Assembly: GCA_020053615.1 (NCBI GenBank)
Contig: JAGVMW010000013.1
Coordinates: 1-7,491, forward strand
DNA: 7,491 nt
Direction of reading: 5' to 3'
DNA from: an archaeon
GTDB lineage: Archaea; Nanobdellota; Nanobdellia; Woesearchaeales; GW2011-AR9
Part shown: positions 7,053 to 7,491 of the stretch, piece by piece
Layout of the letters: the number at the start of each line of letters is the position of its first letter
Numbering within the stretch: the first letter of the stretch is position 1
Position numbers and translations under genes: made by a program
The notes under the pieces: model-generated
Told to the model about the DNA's origin: nothing
The model's input: only the letters and a program-made list of their open reading frames with translations
Database searches by the model: none

Positions 7053-7241
7053 TTAGATTGTTACTCCTTGTTTAACCAGATGATCCCACACTAATTGGAT
7101 GATGAAAGCTACAATGGTAACATAAGCATAAAACATATTGAAACACTCTGTTCCCCATGAAGTAAATATGGTATAAATCGCCCAGAGTACTGCAAATAAC
7201 ATTAGCTCTACTGAAACAACAGTATATAACCCGCTATCCAC
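7053..7241 (-). CDS. 62-aa membrane microprotein B (copy upstream of rpiB)
   Basis: Translation starts at a GTG directly abutting the stop of the preceding small gene (TAAGTG). GGTGA at 7247-7251 stands 5 nt ahead, which supports this start over internal codons. The product has hydrophobic segments at about residues 8-26 and 38-52, with a loop containing G-T-E-C33-F, and a charged DHLVKQG region near the end: a likely two-helix membrane hairpin. It resembles the 58-aa product at 6216-6392 in the spacing of E-L, T-x-C-F, T-I and G-V-T. It is followed 27 nt later by rpiB. No family recognised and no catalytic motif seen. Holin-like or scaffold-like roles cannot be told apart from the sequence. 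Confidence 0.65.
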   Translation of the reverse strand: MDSGLYTVVSVELMLFAVLWAIYTIFTSWGTECFNMFYAYVTIVAFIIQLVWDHLVKQGVTI

Positions 7242-7340
7242 TTAAATCACCTTTAGTATACTCAATACCAATAACAATCCAATAAATGCTCCTACAATAA
7301 GGAAAATCCATGCAATAATATCTTTAGTCTTCTTTTTCAT
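7242..7340 (-). CDS. 32-aa single-span membrane microprotein A, first gene of the operon
   Basis: The product is MKKKTKDIIAWIFLIVGAF followed by more hydrophobic residues and a final LKVI: a lysine-rich N-terminus and one membrane span. The ATG is preceded by AGAGGTG at 7347-7353 with a 6-nt spacer, one of the best SDs in the window. The stop TAA touches the GTG of the next gene. It is paralogous to the microprotein at 6394-6507 (shared KKTK(D/E)I, Trp, V-G). At nucleotide level both begin with a lysine run followed by ACTAAAGA, but the helices have diverged, so the duplication is not recent. Being short, the gene is easily missed by gene finders. The SD, coupling and paralogy together make it credible. 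Confidence 0.65.
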   Translation of the reverse strand: MKKKTKDIIAWIFLIVGAFIGLLLVLSILKVI

Positions 7341-7346
7341 ATCAAA

Positions 7347-7353
7347 CACCTCT
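7347..7353 (-). promoter_or_regulatory. Shine-Dalgarno site of microprotein A
   Basis: AGAGGTG lies 6 nt upstream of the ATG at 7340 and is complementary to the archaeal/bacterial 16S 3' end (core UCACCU or CCUCC). It decides the start of a 32-codon gene that length alone would not support. Confidence 0.65.
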
Positions 7354-7378
7354 TTTTAGCGGATAAAAACGGTTGATG

Positions 7379-7387
7379 TTTTTTAAT
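7379..7387 (-). promoter_or_regulatory. Candidate TATA box of the A-B-rpiB-A'-B'-rpe operon
   Basis: On the minus strand ATTAAAAAA stands about 26 nt before A7357. Initiation there would give a leader of about 17 nt that just includes the SD of microprotein A. A second AT-rich run (GTTTTTATC, 7363-7371) is closer to the gene and would give a leaderless transcript without the SD, so it is less attractive. Inference from spacing only. Confidence 0.35.
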
Positions 7388-7486
7388 CTATCGTTGGTTT
7401 GGCACAGTCCAAAAAGTGAGTGATAGCACCATTATCACCACTGCCCAGAAAAATCGAGAGTGATTTTCTGGGCTGAGATGCGATAG
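7388..7486. other. Strongly self-complementary segment: three hairpins closed by an outer stem
   Basis: Outer stem: CTATCG (7388-7393) with CGATAG (7481-7486). Hairpin 1: TTTGG/CCAAA (7398-7413). Hairpin 2: AGTG-A-GTGATA (7415-7425) with TATCACCACT (7433-7442), 10 pairs with one bulged A. Hairpin 3: GCCCAGAAAA (7443-7452) with TTTTCTGGGC (7464-7473), 10 perfect pairs plus two more across a bulge. Hairpins 2 and 3 abut and could stack. All pairs are Watson-Crick, so either strand can fold. Neither strand has a T-run after hairpin 3, so it is not a simple intrinsic terminator, and no tRNA T-loop or known riboswitch core is complete. On the minus strand the same DNA also has two frames open from the window edge: one ends at 7388 and encodes a hydrophobic run (FFWAVVIMVLSLTFWTV), the other ends at 7383. 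A gene end cannot be excluded. Confidence 0.4.
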
Positions 7487-7491
7487 TTGCA

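Noticed and set aside
7443..7473. Rho-independent terminator from the 10-bp hairpin
   Set aside because: Neither strand has a T-run after the stem.
7416..7476. C/D box guide RNA (GTGATAG as box C, CTGA at 7473-7476 as box D)
   Set aside because: GTGATAG is a poor match to RUGAUGA, no paired C'/D' boxes are visible, and the extended hairpins are unlike the mostly single-stranded guide regions.
7420..7491. TPP riboswitch 5' half (GGGCTGAGAT after a GC-topped hairpin at 7443-7478)
   Set aside because: CTGAGA next to a stem recalls the THI element, but the GGGGTG/ACCC stem is absent on the 5' side and the second half (CCTGATCTGGATAATACCAGCG-like) would lie outside the window.

Overview
The window is AT-rich and reads best as chromosomal DNA from an archaeon, probably a DPANN lineage of the Woesearchaeota/Pacearchaeota kind. 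Three things point that way. TATA-like boxes sit about 28 nt ahead of start codons that have no Shine-Dalgarno (SD) sequence, while genes inside the operon use GGTG/GGAG-type SDs. Large secreted proteins of a style I recall from DPANN genomes flank tiny membrane-protein genes. A candidate-phyla bacterium is not excluded. No mobile element, CRISPR array, rRNA or tRNA was recognised.

Left part, + strand (1-4322). A secreted or surface-type protein (100-909) ends in an Ig/cadherin-like domain. Its N-terminal part appears to continue upstream in other reading frames, so the gene looks frame-disrupted. A 1126-residue secreted protein (942-4322) follows, with a signal peptide, beta-rich segments, two helical coiled-coil-like blocks, a Cys/His domain resembling NlpC/P60 or CHAP amidases, a Pro/Glu-rich linker and a C-terminal CxxC. 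The downstream gap is only 41 nt and carries an AT-rich dyad and T-runs on both strands, where the + genes meet a converging minus-strand set.

Right part, minus strand (read from 7340 down to 4364). The order is: 32-aa microprotein A, 62-aa microprotein B, rpiB, 37-39-aa microprotein A', 58-aa microprotein B', rpe, and then a 395-aa NlpC/P60-like protein probably driven by its own promoter. A resembles A' and B resembles B'. Each of the two pentose-phosphate isomerase/epimerase genes is therefore directly preceded by one copy of a two-gene membrane-microprotein cassette, with junctions mostly 0-2 nt. RpiB and RPE act at the same node: ribose-5-P, ribulose-5-P and xylulose-5-P. The duplicated A-B pair is the most unusual feature here; its function is unknown.

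Right edge (7388-7491). About 100 nt just upstream of the operon promoter can fold into three consecutive hairpins closed by a 6-bp outer stem. It may be a structured RNA, or the 3' end of a neighbouring gene whose last codons encode a hydrophobic segment. The window stops too early to decide.
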